The notes below the pieces were generated by a model. That model saw only the letters and a program-made list of their open reading frames with translations. It did not search any database and was not told the origin of the DNA. From Oscillospiraceae bacterium (GTDB lineage Bacteria; Bacillota; Clostridia; Oscillospirales; Oscillospiraceae), in assembly GCA_916988195.3 (NCBI GenBank), contig CAKASQ030000017.1, forward strand, positions 125,406 to 189,405: a DNA stretch of 64,000 nt, written 5' to 3'. Within the stretch, counting starts at the first letter, position 1. Every line of letters starts with the position of its first letter. This document shows, one piece after another, positions 7,070-13,943 of this stretch. Position numbers and translations under genes: made by a program.

Positions 7070-8233
7070 TTACTCGTCAAAGGCTTTGAGGACCTGATCT
7101 TCAAAGCGATACGCGGGTCGCTTGTCCGATTCAGGCGCAAGCGTCGGCGCGCCCTGCGGCTTGACGATCAAGTCGCCGAGAACCTCAGCGAGGGTCTTCT
7201 TGCCGAAGTCGCGCTCCATCTGCGTAAGCGTGATGAGCTTGCGGTCGTAAAGAAGAGACTCGTCATAGCCGGCGGCCTTCATAGCCGCGACAACCTTGTC
7301 TTCGTCCGCGAACTTGCGGTTGCTGCGGCCCTCGACCATTTTCCAGCCGGTTACCGTTTCACCGGCGGTCAGCGCGCCAGACACAAGCTCGCGCAGGTCC
7401 TTGAGCCAAGTTTCAATATCCGCAGACTTGGCAAGAATCGCGCCTGCCTCTTCGGGAGAGATGAGCAACGGGTCAGGACTCTCGTCAAAGAGCTTGAGGT
7501 TCTCTTCGGCACGGGCGCGGCACTGATTCTTTGCACGGCAGAAACGGCAGGCTTCTTCGCTCGGCGCGAAGTCGCCTTCGCCCTTGTCTGCGAGCTTGGC
7601 TCTCGGCTTGACATAGCTCTTGCCCCAAGAGGTAAGCTCTTTGACGGTTTTCTCGGAAGAATCCTCGATACCAGAGAGCCGCGGCTGGAAGATCGTCATA
7701 CGAACGGTCTTGATCTCATAGAGATCGCCGAACTGCTCGAGCGCGCCCAAGCCGTAGAGCTGCATCTGAGGATTGTCCTCAGCCTCGACGCGATGGCCCT
7801 TGCCATACTTAAAGTCGATCACGTCGAGAATCGGCTCGGCGATAATCACGCAGTCACCGGTGCCAAAGCCGCCAGGCACATACTTCGAGAAGTCGAGGCG
7901 AGTCTCGAGAATAATCATTGCATCGGGACAAGTCTTCTTCGCCTCGGCGAGGCGGCCAGTCACGAACTTCGCATAGGCGACCGCGCACTCACGCATTTCT
8001 GCATTATAGTAGCTGTTCGGCTCAAACTCAGATTTGATCTGGTTCTCATAGGCGACCTCATCAAGCTCACCGAGGAAGTAGCGCGTTGTGAGCTCTGCGA
8101 GAGCGTGCGCAACCGTGCCCTCTTCGGCGTAAGCGCTGGTTGACGCGGGGAACTTCTGCTCGAGCTGGGCGCTCGGCGTACACAGGAGCCACCGATGCGC
8201 GCCGCTGGCAGATAAGAGAGCATGTTTAGCCAT
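7070..8233 (-). CDS. DUF2800 family protein (PD-(D/E)XK nuclease-like)
   Basis: A 387-residue protein typical of Firmicutes phage replication modules, thought to be a RecB/AddB-like nuclease. Seen here: an N-terminal HALLSASGAHRWLLC segment, the core residues in GTGDCVII ... VIDFKYGKG (the D-x-D/E and FKxG type of PD-(D/E)XK nucleases) and four cysteines in EEACRFCRAKNQCRARAE plus Cys upstream, suggesting the iron-sulfur or zinc staple of AddB-like nucleases. The start was taken at the ATG of MAKHALL, which overlaps the previous stop codon region by 8 bases; the longer frame runs into the preceding gene. Confidence 0.8.
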   Translation of the reverse strand: MAKHALLSASGAHRWLLCTPSAQLEQKFPASTSAYAEEGTVAHALAELTTRYFLGELDEVAYENQIKSEFEPNSYYNAEMRECAVAYAKFVTGRLAEAKKTCPDAMIILETRLDFSKYVPGGFGTGDCVIIAEPILDVIDFKYGKGHRVEAEDNPQMQLYGLGALEQFGDLYEIKTVRMTIFQPRLSGIEDSSEKTVKELTSWGKSYVKPRAKLADKGEGDFAPSEEACRFCRAKNQCRARAEENLKLFDESPDPLLISPEEAGAILAKSADIETWLKDLRELVSGALTAGETVTGWKMVEGRSNRKFADEDKVVAAMKAAGYDESLLYDRKLITLTQMERDFGKKTLAEVLGDLIVKPQGAPTLAPESDKRPAYRFEDQVLKAFDE

Positions 8234-8627
8234 TAGCAGCCACCAACTTCTCATAAAAGACGGGATAGTCTTCTTCCTTGACGGCGGACAGGTTTGCGAC
8301 ACCAAGCTCCTTGAAGATCGCCTTGAGGGCGGCCTTGTCATTCTTAGAGAGCTTGACCGCGAGGGCTCTTACGTCAGCCTTAGAGATCGTCTTCGCCTCA
8401 GCAAGCTTAGTATCAGGGGTCTCAGGCGCGGACTCCGCAGGGGACTCCTGGGGCGCCTCGGTGGAGGCCTGGGCAGTAGGTGTTTCCGTGGGGGCGGGGT
8501 TATCGAAAAGAGACATCTGTGCGGTGATCTCTGTGTGTTCAGGCTTTTCAGTCAGAAGACTGGCGAGCGCCTGACTCAGAGTTTCTTTTTTCGGGTCATA
8601 AGTGACCTCAACTTTGATCGTTGCCAT
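8226..8627 (-). CDS. phage hypothetical protein with Pro/Thr-rich linker
   Basis: The 133-residue protein has an N-terminal segment (MATIKVEVTYDPKKETLSQA), a low-complexity linker rich in Pro, Thr, Ala and Glu (residues about 50-80), and a C-terminal helical part (ISKADVRALAVKLSKNDKAA ... YPVFYEKLVAANG). The C-terminal part resembles small DNA-associated modules found next to DUF2800 genes. The start follows AAGGAGGAACGACAAA, which lies inside the end of the 52-residue gene upstream. Confidence 0.7.
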   Translation of the reverse strand: MATIKVEVTYDPKKETLSQALASLLTEKPEHTEITAQMSLFDNPAPTETPTAQASTEAPQESPAESAPETPDTKLAEAKTISKADVRALAVKLSKNDKAALKAIFKELGVANLSAVKEEDYPVFYEKLVAANG

Positions 8628-8766
8628 TTTGTCGTTCCTCCTTAGATTTGAGCCATATTTGAAAGGCTTGTTGGTTTTTAGGGTCTTGAAAAAAGGTTTT
8701 TGCATAATCGAGAATCTGTGTGCACGCCAGTTTCTCGGTTTGCTCTAAAGTTGCCTCGGCGGGCAT
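8608..8766 (-). CDS. 52-residue phage protein
   Basis: A short frame starting MPAEATLEQTEKLACTQILD and ending WLKSKEERQNGNDQS, with its stop overlapping the next gene by 20 bases. The Shine-Dalgarno AAAGGA is 5-6 bases before the ATG and is one arm of the palindrome at 8769-8784. Codon use and the overlap with the next gene's ribosome binding site argue that it is real. The protein is helical and charged; its function is unknown. Confidence 0.65.
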   Translation of the reverse strand: MPAEATLEQTEKLACTQILDYAKTFFQDPKNQQAFQIWLKSKEERQNGNDQS

Positions 8767-8768
8767 TT

Positions 8769-8784
8769 GTTTCCTTTAGGAAAC
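8769..8784. promoter_or_regulatory. operator-like palindrome O1 overlapping a ribosome binding site
   Basis: GTTTCCTTTAGGAAAC has perfect 6-bp arms. It overlaps the stop codon of the small HTH gene and supplies the Shine-Dalgarno of the 52-residue gene. It shares the GTTTCCTT core with three sites at 9015-9117, so it may be a repressor operator; as RNA it could also hide the ribosome binding site in a hairpin. Confidence 0.55.
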
Positions 8785-8991
8785 TTCCTCCGCAAAAAAA
8801 ATCTGATTGCGTTTTTCCACGGAGAGATGCAAGCGTCCGGAGCACTTGATGATCTCGCCAACACGAAAATCAACACGGCCATTCAAGCGCTGGTAAAAGG
8901 CTTTAGGCTTGAGACCACAGATTTCTGCGAGCTCTCTGACGCTACAGTTGTTCTCAACCATAGAGGCGCGAAGAGCATTAGCATTGAGCAT
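8776..8991 (-). CDS. small Cro-like helix-turn-helix protein
   Basis: First gene of the leftward early operon, 71 residues. The segment SVRELAEICGLKPKAFYQRL is a clear helix-turn-helix of the phage Cro/antirepressor or excisionase-like kind. AAAGGAGG lies 8 bases before the ATG. It is transcribed divergently from the CI-like repressor across the operator region, the usual place for cro. It probably competes with the repressor for the operators, as inferred from position. Confidence 0.8.
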   Translation of the reverse strand: MLNANALRASMVENNCSVRELAEICGLKPKAFYQRLNGRVDFRVGEIIKCSGRLHLSVEKRNQIFFAEEVS

Positions 8992-9014
8992 TTAGGCGTC
9001 CTCCTTTCTAAAAA

Positions 9015-9030
9015 GTTTCCTTAAGGCTAC
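9015..9030 (-). promoter_or_regulatory. operator site O2
   Basis: GTTTCCTTAAGGCTAC (plus strand) shares the GTTTCC half with O1, O3 and O4, and has a weaker second half. It lies just downstream of the -10 box of the early promoter, where a bound repressor would block initiation. Confidence 0.55.
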
Positions 9031-9033
9031 TCA

Positions 9034-9062
9034 ATCATAGCGCATCATTTTGGATTTGTAAA
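9034..9062 (-). promoter_or_regulatory. early leftward promoter of the prophage
   Basis: On the minus strand TTTACA (9062-9057), a 17-base spacer, then TATGAT (9039-9034). Operator sites O3 (9061-9076) and O2 (9015-9030) bracket it, O3 touching the -35 box. It drives the small HTH gene and the replication operon. Confidence 0.8.
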
Positions 9063-9076
9063 CCCCTAAAGGAAAC
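9061..9076 (-). promoter_or_regulatory. operator site O3
   Basis: Read on the minus strand GTTTCCTTTAGGGGTT; its last bases overlap the -35 hexamer of the early promoter. It matches the left ten bases of O1 exactly. Confidence 0.55.
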
Positions 9077-9101
9077 TTTTTTCTGTTTTCGAGAAAAAAG
9101 T

Positions 9102-9117
9102 GTTTCCTTTTTGACAC
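9102..9117 (+). promoter_or_regulatory. operator site O4
   Basis: GTTTCCTTTTTGACAC lies 9 bases upstream of a TATAAT (9126-9131) that precedes the repressor gene. It faces O3 with about 25 bases between, so repressor bound here could control its own gene. Confidence 0.5.
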
Positions 9118-9162
9118 TTGCGCGTTATAATAGGGATTAGACTGACAAGGGCGGTGACATTT

Positions 9163-9783
9163 ATGACTATGGGCGAGCGAATCCATGACAGGCGCAAAGC
9201 CTGTGACCTGACTCTCGAGTACGTTGGTAACTTCGTGGGCGTTGCGAAGAGCACTGTGCGTAAATGGGAGAACGGCGATATTGAGAATATCAGCGCGCTG
9301 CGGCTGCAAAAGCTCGCTAACGTACTTGGCACGACAGTCGATTACTTGATGGACGGCATAACGTCCAACCTTACCTACAAGAACATTGAACCCATGCCCG
9401 ACTCTCGGCTTTTGCCGATCGTCGGTAAAATCGCTTGCGGCGAGCCGATTCTTGCGAAGCAGAATATCGAGGGCTACGCGGAGCTTGATCGGCGCGTTCA
9501 CGCTGATTTTGCTCTTCGCTGCGTGGGTGACAGCATGATTAACGCGCATATCTTTGACGGCGACCTGGTCTTTATCAAAGAGCAGCCCGACGTGGATAAC
9601 GGCGAGATCGCAGCGGTCGTCATTGACAACGAAGCAACTCTCAAGCGCGTTTACAAGTACCCGAACCGCATTGAACTTCGCCCCGAGAATCCTCTGTTCC
9701 CAGTCCTGCAATATGAGGGTGCTGAGCTGGGAAACATCCGTATCATCGGCAAAGCTATCGCGTTCCTGGGTCAGGTTCGCTAA
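9163..9783 (+). CDS. CI-like phage repressor, Xre HTH plus S24 peptidase domain
   Basis: Keeps the element dormant and is expected to cleave itself upon RecA activation. The 206 residues comprise an Xre helix-turn-helix (LEYVGNFVGVAKSTVRKWEN, residues about 17-36) and a LexA/S24 domain with the cleavage site in IACGEP, the catalytic serine in GDSMIN and the catalytic lysine in ATLKRVY. The start at ATG 9163 follows AAGGGCGGTGAC; the longer frame begins in promoter sequence. A TATAAT lies at 9126-9131. The HNH gene begins at the very next base after its stop, so the two are translated together. Confidence 0.92.
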   Translation: MTMGERIHDRRKACDLTLEYVGNFVGVAKSTVRKWENGDIENISALRLQKLANVLGTTVDYLMDGITSNLTYKNIEPMPDSRLLPIVGKIACGEPILAKQNIEGYAELDRRVHADFALRCVGDSMINAHIFDGDLVFIKEQPDVDNGEIAAVVIDNEATLKRVYKYPNRIELRPENPLFPVLQYEGAELGNIRIIGKAIAFLGQVR

Positions 9784-10545
9784 ATGGCGAGGGGCAAACC
9801 GTGGACGAGAGAGGAGCTCATTGTGGCCTACGCGCTTTATTGCGTGATTCCTTTCTCGAAGCTGAACAACAGCAACCGAACGATCAAAGATGCAGCGGAG
9901 ATAATAGGCCGATCGCCCGCGGCGCTCAAAATGAAGATTTGCAACCTTGCGGCGCTGGACCCTGACTTCCTGGCAACTGGGCGCGTGGGACTCTGGGGCG
10001 GAATCTCGAAGCTCGACCGAGAGATTTATGAGGAGTTCTCGAAGGACTGGGAAGGCCTGAGTACGAAGGCGGAGAGCATTGTCGGACTGCCGCTCTTTGA
10101 TCTAACTGAGCCGGTCTACAATGGAGACCCGCACCGGAAGAAGAGCTACGCTGAGATTGCGGATAAACAGGCACGAAAATTCTTCCGGAAGTCGGTCATT
10201 TCGGCGTATGAAGGCCGATGCTGTATCACGGGGCAAAGCATACCGCAAATGGTGATTGCAAGCCATATCAAACCGTACTATGTATGCGACAAGAGCGAGC
10301 GCGCAAATCCTGCGAATGGTCTCTTGCTCAATGCGTTCTATGACCGTGCCTTCGATCAAGGGCTTATGACGGTCTTGCCTGATCTTACAATTCAGGTCTC
10401 GGACTACGTGAAGGACGGCTACGACGACCAAAATACGAGAGACTGGCTACTCGGCGTAGAGGGTACAAAAATCATCAGGCCGAAGAGGTTCGCACCAAAT
10501 CGCGACATGCTGGCCTACCACAATGAGTTTGTATTCCTGAGGTGA
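9784..10545 (+). CDS. HNH endonuclease, COG3440-like (restriction-type)
   Basis: The 253-residue protein has an N-terminal DNA-binding-type domain (WTREELIVAYALYCVIPFSK ... GRSPAALKMKICNLAALDP) and a C-terminal HNH_2-type nuclease core: RCCITGQSIPQMVIASHIKP, then NPANGLLLNAFYDRAFDQGL. The family is often annotated as a predicted restriction endonuclease. It is encoded between the repressor and the integrase, in the lysogenic transcript, with no gap after the repressor stop and 4 bases before the recombinase. That position often holds genes that protect the lysogen against other phages. No methyltransferase is adjacent, so if it restricts DNA it may act on modified or otherwise distinct DNA. 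Confidence 0.8.
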   Translation: MARGKPWTREELIVAYALYCVIPFSKLNNSNRTIKDAAEIIGRSPAALKMKICNLAALDPDFLATGRVGLWGGISKLDREIYEEFSKDWEGLSTKAESIVGLPLFDLTEPVYNGDPHRKKSYAEIADKQARKFFRKSVISAYEGRCCITGQSIPQMVIASHIKPYYVCDKSERANPANGLLLNAFYDRAFDQGLMTVLPDLTIQVSDYVKDGYDDQNTRDWLLGVEGTKIIRPKRFAPNRDMLAYHNEFVFLR

Positions 10546-10549
10546 TTTC

Positions 10550-12115
10550 ATGCAGCGAGCAGTGATATACGCCAGATACAGCCCTGGACCAAATCAGACA
10601 GAGCAGTCAATCGAGGGGCAGGTCCGAGAGTGCACGAAGTACGCCGAGCTGCATGATCTCCGAATCGTTGGAACCTATGTCGACAGGAAGATTTCTGGCA
10701 AGACAGATAATCGGCGAGAGTTTCAACGGATGATCGACGACAGCGAGAAACACATATTTGACGTCATCATTCTGTACCACACGGACCGCTTTGCCCGTAA
10801 CCGATACGACAGCGCGATCTACAAGCATAAGCTAAAAGAAAACGGCGTCGAGCTGCGATACGCAACGACTGACATTCCAAAGGGGCCCGAGGGAATTATC
10901 CTCGAGAGCATTATGGAAGGCTGGGCCGAATACTACTCAGCTGAGCTCAGCCGAAAGATAAAGCGCGGAATGCGTGAGAGCGCCTTGAAGTGCCACAGCA
11001 CAGGCGCGGGACGCTGCCTGGGGTATCGGACCGCGGAAGACAAGTCCCTCGTGATCGAGCCAGAAGGCGCGAAGGCCGTGCAGACGGTTTTCGACATGTA
11101 TATCAAAGGAAAGAGCCACGCTGATATTTGCAGGTATCTCAATGACTGCGGCTTTAGGACTGCGCAAGGCAAGCTCTTCAACAAGAACAGCGTCACCCAT
11201 ATCATTAGGAATAAACGCTATATCGGCGTTTACACATACGATGATATAACGATAGAGGACGGGATTCCCGCGATCATCTCAAAGGACACTTTTCACCTTG
11301 CGCAGCTTGAAGCCGCGCGGCGCAAAACTGCCAAAAGGCCGAAAGAGCCAAAGGCTGAGTACCTACTGAGCGGTAAGGCTTTTTGCGGGCATTGTCAAAA
11401 ACCTCTCGTAGGCGTGAGCGGCACGGGCAAGTCAGGGAACAAGTGGTACTACTACTATTGCCAGGAATCACGCGCCAAACGCGGCTGCACAAAAAGACCG
11501 GTCAAGCGAGACTGGCTCGAGCGTGAGGTTGTTGAGAGAACAGTCGCCGAAGTCTTACGGCCCGAGGTCATTCAGCATATCGCGAAGAAATGCTATGACC
11601 TGCAAATGGAGTACCGCCAGGACAACAGCGACGTACTCTTTTACGAGCTCAAGCTGAAGGACGTCCGCAAGGCAATCAAGAACACTATGCACGCCATCGA
11701 GTCGGGCGTCAAAACGAAGACGCTGCCTGCGAGACTGCAAGAGCTCGAGAACGAAGAAGAGGCGCTCGAGGCAGAGCTCGCGATCGCAAAGGCCTCTGAC
11801 TTTGTGATAACTACGGACCAAATCGAGTTCCTGCTTACCCAGTTCGCAGAGCCCTGGGCATGTGAGAGCGAAGAAGAATACCACCGCAGAATTATCAAGT
11901 GCTTTGTCCATAAAGTTTTCCTATTTGACGACAAACTATTGATCTATTACAATGTAAGTCGAGACGGGAAAACCCGCGAGCAGAGCGAAGTGGAATTGCT
12001 TGAGGAGGCCCTGGGCGAAGGGTTCGACAAGCGCTCTTCCGGCTCCACCATAAGAGAAAGCACTGGAATTATAATTCCGGTGCTTCTTTTTATTTGGCAC
12101 ACAAGCATGAAATAG
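10550..12115 (+). CDS. large serine recombinase (integrase)
   Basis: Integrates and excises the element at ssrA. The 521 residues show the resolvase domain with the catalytic serine at position 11 (YARYSPGPNQTEQSIEGQ) and DRFARNR, the Recombinase domain (about 160-270), a zinc ribbon (CGHC ... YYYCQES ... CTKRP, about 285-335), and a coiled-coil stretch (about 380-420). GGTGATTTC precedes the ATG. The last roughly 22 codons lie beyond attR and are therefore host DNA: after excision the frame would continue instead into element sequence at 451-538 and give a different tail of about 29 residues. Serine integrases using ssrA are less usual than tyrosine ones. Confidence 0.93.
   Translation: MQRAVIYARYSPGPNQTEQSIEGQVRECTKYAELHDLRIVGTYVDRKISGKTDNRREFQRMIDDSEKHIFDVIILYHTDRFARNRYDSAIYKHKLKENGVELRYATTDIPKGPEGIILESIMEGWAEYYSAELSRKIKRGMRESALKCHSTGAGRCLGYRTAEDKSLVIEPEGAKAVQTVFDMYIKGKSHADICRYLNDCGFRTAQGKLFNKNSVTHIIRNKRYIGVYTYDDITIEDGIPAIISKDTFHLAQLEAARRKTAKRPKEPKAEYLLSGKAFCGHCQKPLVGVSGTGKSGNKWYYYYCQESRAKRGCTKRPVKRDWLEREVVERTVAEVLRPEVIQHIAKKCYDLQMEYRQDNSDVLFYELKLKDVRKAIKNTMHAIESGVKTKTLPARLQELENEEEALEAELAIAKASDFVITTDQIEFLLTQFAEPWACESEEEYHRRIIKCFVHKVFLFDDKLLIYYNVSRDGKTREQSEVELLEEALGEGFDKRSSGSTIRESTGIIIPVLLFIWHTSMK
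12042..12051. other. attR (right att core)
   Basis: Second copy of GCTCCACCAT, matching 441-450. It lies inside the 3' end of the integrase frame and immediately before the displaced ssrA terminator, which fixes the right boundary of the element. Confidence 0.75.
12058..12092 (+). terminator. original ssrA terminator, now at the right end of the element
   Basis: AAGCACTGGAAT pairs with ATTCCGGTGCTT (12 bp, one G-U), 4-nt loop, followed by CTTTTTAT. It begins 8 bases after the CCA copy, as expected for a tmRNA terminator, and now serves the integrase transcript. Confidence 0.8.
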
Positions 12116-12175
12116 CGCTGCCCGGCAGACTCCTCTTCCGGGGGGCAAGCCTGCAAAAACGCGGCGCACTTCTTC

Positions 12176-12203
12176 TTGACATTTACAAAGAAATGGCTAT
12201 AAT
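12176..12203 (+). promoter_or_regulatory. strong promoter upstream of the DUF998 gene
   Basis: TTGACA, 16-base spacer, TATAAT. Directly downstream lies CTAACGATTGTTAG, a palindrome with perfect 5-bp arms at the start of the transcript, which looks like a TetR/MarR-type operator. About 130 bases of untranslated leader follow. Confidence 0.75.
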
Positions 12204-12342
12204 GTGGCTAACGATTGTTAGTTAGCTACATTAACATCATCCATCAGCCGGACGCAATGACGCAGTGCTGGCCGCAGGCTCCGCGGTCGTGTGCTGCCTC
12301 TTTTTCGTGTCCGCTGCCAATGGTATGGAAAGGAACAACACC

Positions 12343-12984
12343 ATGAAAAAATCTTTGGTGCAGAAGCTGGGACTGCTCGGCGTCGTCAGCTTTCTTTCGT
12401 ACGCGCTGGCGGTAATTTTCTCGCCGCTGGCATATCCCGGTTATCATCCGCTGGCGCAGGCTGTGAGCGATCTGAGCGCTGCCGACGCGCCGTCGCTTGC
12501 CCTCTGGAACCAGCTCAGCGCCGGGTACAACGCGTGCGAGGTCGTTTGCGCAACGATTGTCTGTGTCGGCATTCAGGGACAGAAAACCAAGCTGCTGCGC
12601 GCCGGAATTTATCTGTTCGTCATCATGGAGTGGATTTCTGCCCTCGGCTACCGCATGTTCCCGCTCTCCACGAGCGGCTACGCAGGCACGTTTCAGGATG
12701 TAACGCACCTGATCGTCACCGCGCTGGTGGTGCTGCTGTCGATCGTGTCGCTGAGCGTCATTATACTTGCCGGCGCAAAAAGCCGCGATTGCCGCTCCTA
12801 CGGCATCTGCGCAGGCGCTGCCCTCCTTCTGATGCTCACAGGCGCGCTTGGCATGAAGCTTGTACCGGCAGACTTCTTTGGCGTGGTCGAGCGCTTCAGC
12901 GTGTTTGCCGCGACGGGCTTTAACGCCGCACTGGGCGTTCACCTGTTCTGCGCGAAGCCGGAGACAGAAAGCAGGTCACGATGA
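12343..12984 (+). CDS. DUF998 integral membrane protein
   Basis: The 213-residue protein has about six hydrophobic segments and the DUF998 pattern (YALAVIFSPLAYPGYHPLAQ then AVSDLSA near the N-terminus; YRMFPLS; DVTHLIVTALVV). The family is widespread and its activity is not known. The start ATG follows GGAAAGGAACAACACC; the longer upstream frame has no ribosome binding site. Its stop overlaps the start of the acetyltransferase remnant (ATGA), so the two were once an operon. Confidence 0.75.
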   Translation: MKKSLVQKLGLLGVVSFLSYALAVIFSPLAYPGYHPLAQAVSDLSAADAPSLALWNQLSAGYNACEVVCATIVCVGIQGQKTKLLRAGIYLFVIMEWISALGYRMFPLSTSGYAGTFQDVTHLIVTALVVLLSIVSLSVIILAGAKSRDCRSYGICAGAALLLMLTGALGMKLVPADFFGVVERFSVFAATGFNAALGVHLFCAKPETESRSR

Positions 12985-13268
12985 GAATCAGGCTATATCC
13001 TCGTCCGCGCGATCAACAGATCATTTATCTGAAGGACGTGATTGAAAGTCCTAGGGTGTATCTGAAAACTCCCAATGTGACCGGCAGCGAGAAATTTTTG
13101 CGCTGAGCAAGACATTTTTTCGCAGGAATACTGACGTATTTCAAGGAAAAATGGTGCAGCGCAGCGTGAAAAGGTCCACTGTCCGGGTGCGTTGGGAGTT
13201 TTCAGATACACCCTAATATCAAGGTCGGCGAGTACACGATCTACAACGACTTTGTGCATGACCTGTGA
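12981..13268 (+). pseudogene. disrupted Vat/CatB-type xenobiotic acetyltransferase fragment
   Basis: The first 26 codons read MRIRLYPRPRDQQIIYLKDV then IESP, and after the inserted element at 13054-13213 the frame resumes as NIKVGEYTIYNDFVHD, then a stop. Joined, this matches the N-terminus of hexapeptide acetyltransferases of the streptogramin/chloramphenicol type. Those proteins are about 200 residues, so most of the gene, including the catalytic histidine, is also missing. Two events destroyed it: the insertion and a 3' deletion next to the convergent gene. Confidence 0.7.
13054..13213. mobile_element. 160-bp MITE with TA target duplication
   Basis: Perfect 22-bp terminal inverted repeats begin GGGTGTATCTGAAAACTCCC. 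The element is flanked by TA on both sides (13052-13053 and 13214-13215); removing it with one TA restores an uninterrupted acetyltransferase frame. It carries no gene. The TA duplication and terminal sequence suggest it is moved by a transposase of an IS family that targets TA. Confidence 0.85.
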
Positions 13269-13275
13269 TTTTGAC

Positions 13276-13901
13276 TTACGCTTTGTCGCCTGTGATAAAA
13301 TAGTCGCAATAATCTCCGCCGCCCGCAATCGTCTGCTGCCTGTGCAAAACGCCGTGCTGGAGCGTGATCATCACTTCGTCCAGCTCGCAGAACAGGGGCA
13401 TCAGCTCGCGAACGCCCAGCTTTTCCGCGTACGCGCAGATGGGACAGCGGGTAATGCGGTAATAGCACGCGCCCTCGTACGGCTGGCCGACGAAGTCCAC
13501 CTTGAATGACGTCGGATACTGCTTTTCTTTTTCGGGCGTGTACCATTTCACGTACTTCACAATGCTCTTTTTGTTCTCCGCCTTTCCCTTGTCCGTGTTG
13601 AGGTCGGTTCGCGTAAAGTACCACTTGATGTGATACAGCGAGCGCCGCATCATCTCCTGCACGGTTTCCGGCGGGATTTTCTTTTCGCTCGCAACATACG
13701 GCGCAACAAAGGCCAGCGCGAAGAGCGCGTTGTAGGCCATGGGTTGTCGTCCCCAATGTCATCCGCTCCTTCTACCAGCTGCCGGTAGACCGCCTTGCTC
13801 TGTTTCATGATGCTCTGCGCGTACGCCTTGTCGTATTTCTCCACCAGCACCTGCTTCATAGAGCCCTTGAACATCCAGAAATAAAAGCCGCTATACTTCA
13901 T
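13276..13901 (-). pseudogene. frameshifted L-2-amino-thiazoline-4-carboxylate hydrolase-like gene
   Basis: Two overlapping frames encode consecutive parts of one protein. The first (13901 down to about 13740) reads MKYSGFYFWMFKGSMKQVLV ... EGADDIGDDNP; the second continues MAYNALFALAFVAPYV ... RITRCPICAYAEKLGVRELM then PLFC ... GGGDYCDYFITGDK. The second part matches the ATC hydrolase family. One base appears to be missing around 13740. The family hydrolyses a thiazoline ring in cysteine synthesis in Pseudomonas; here the substrate is unknown. It is the last gene of the leftward hydrolase operon and a paralogue of 14738-15439. A sequencing error could also explain the shift. Confidence 0.65.
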
Positions 13902-13943
13902 GGAAATATCCCCCCGTCATTTTTTGTGCGTGAAAAACACTGC

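Noticed and set aside
9111-9131. TTGACA plus TATAAT upstream of the repressor
   Set aside because: Only 9 bases separate them, too short for a sigma-70 pair; the TATAAT may work with a weaker -35 near 9103.
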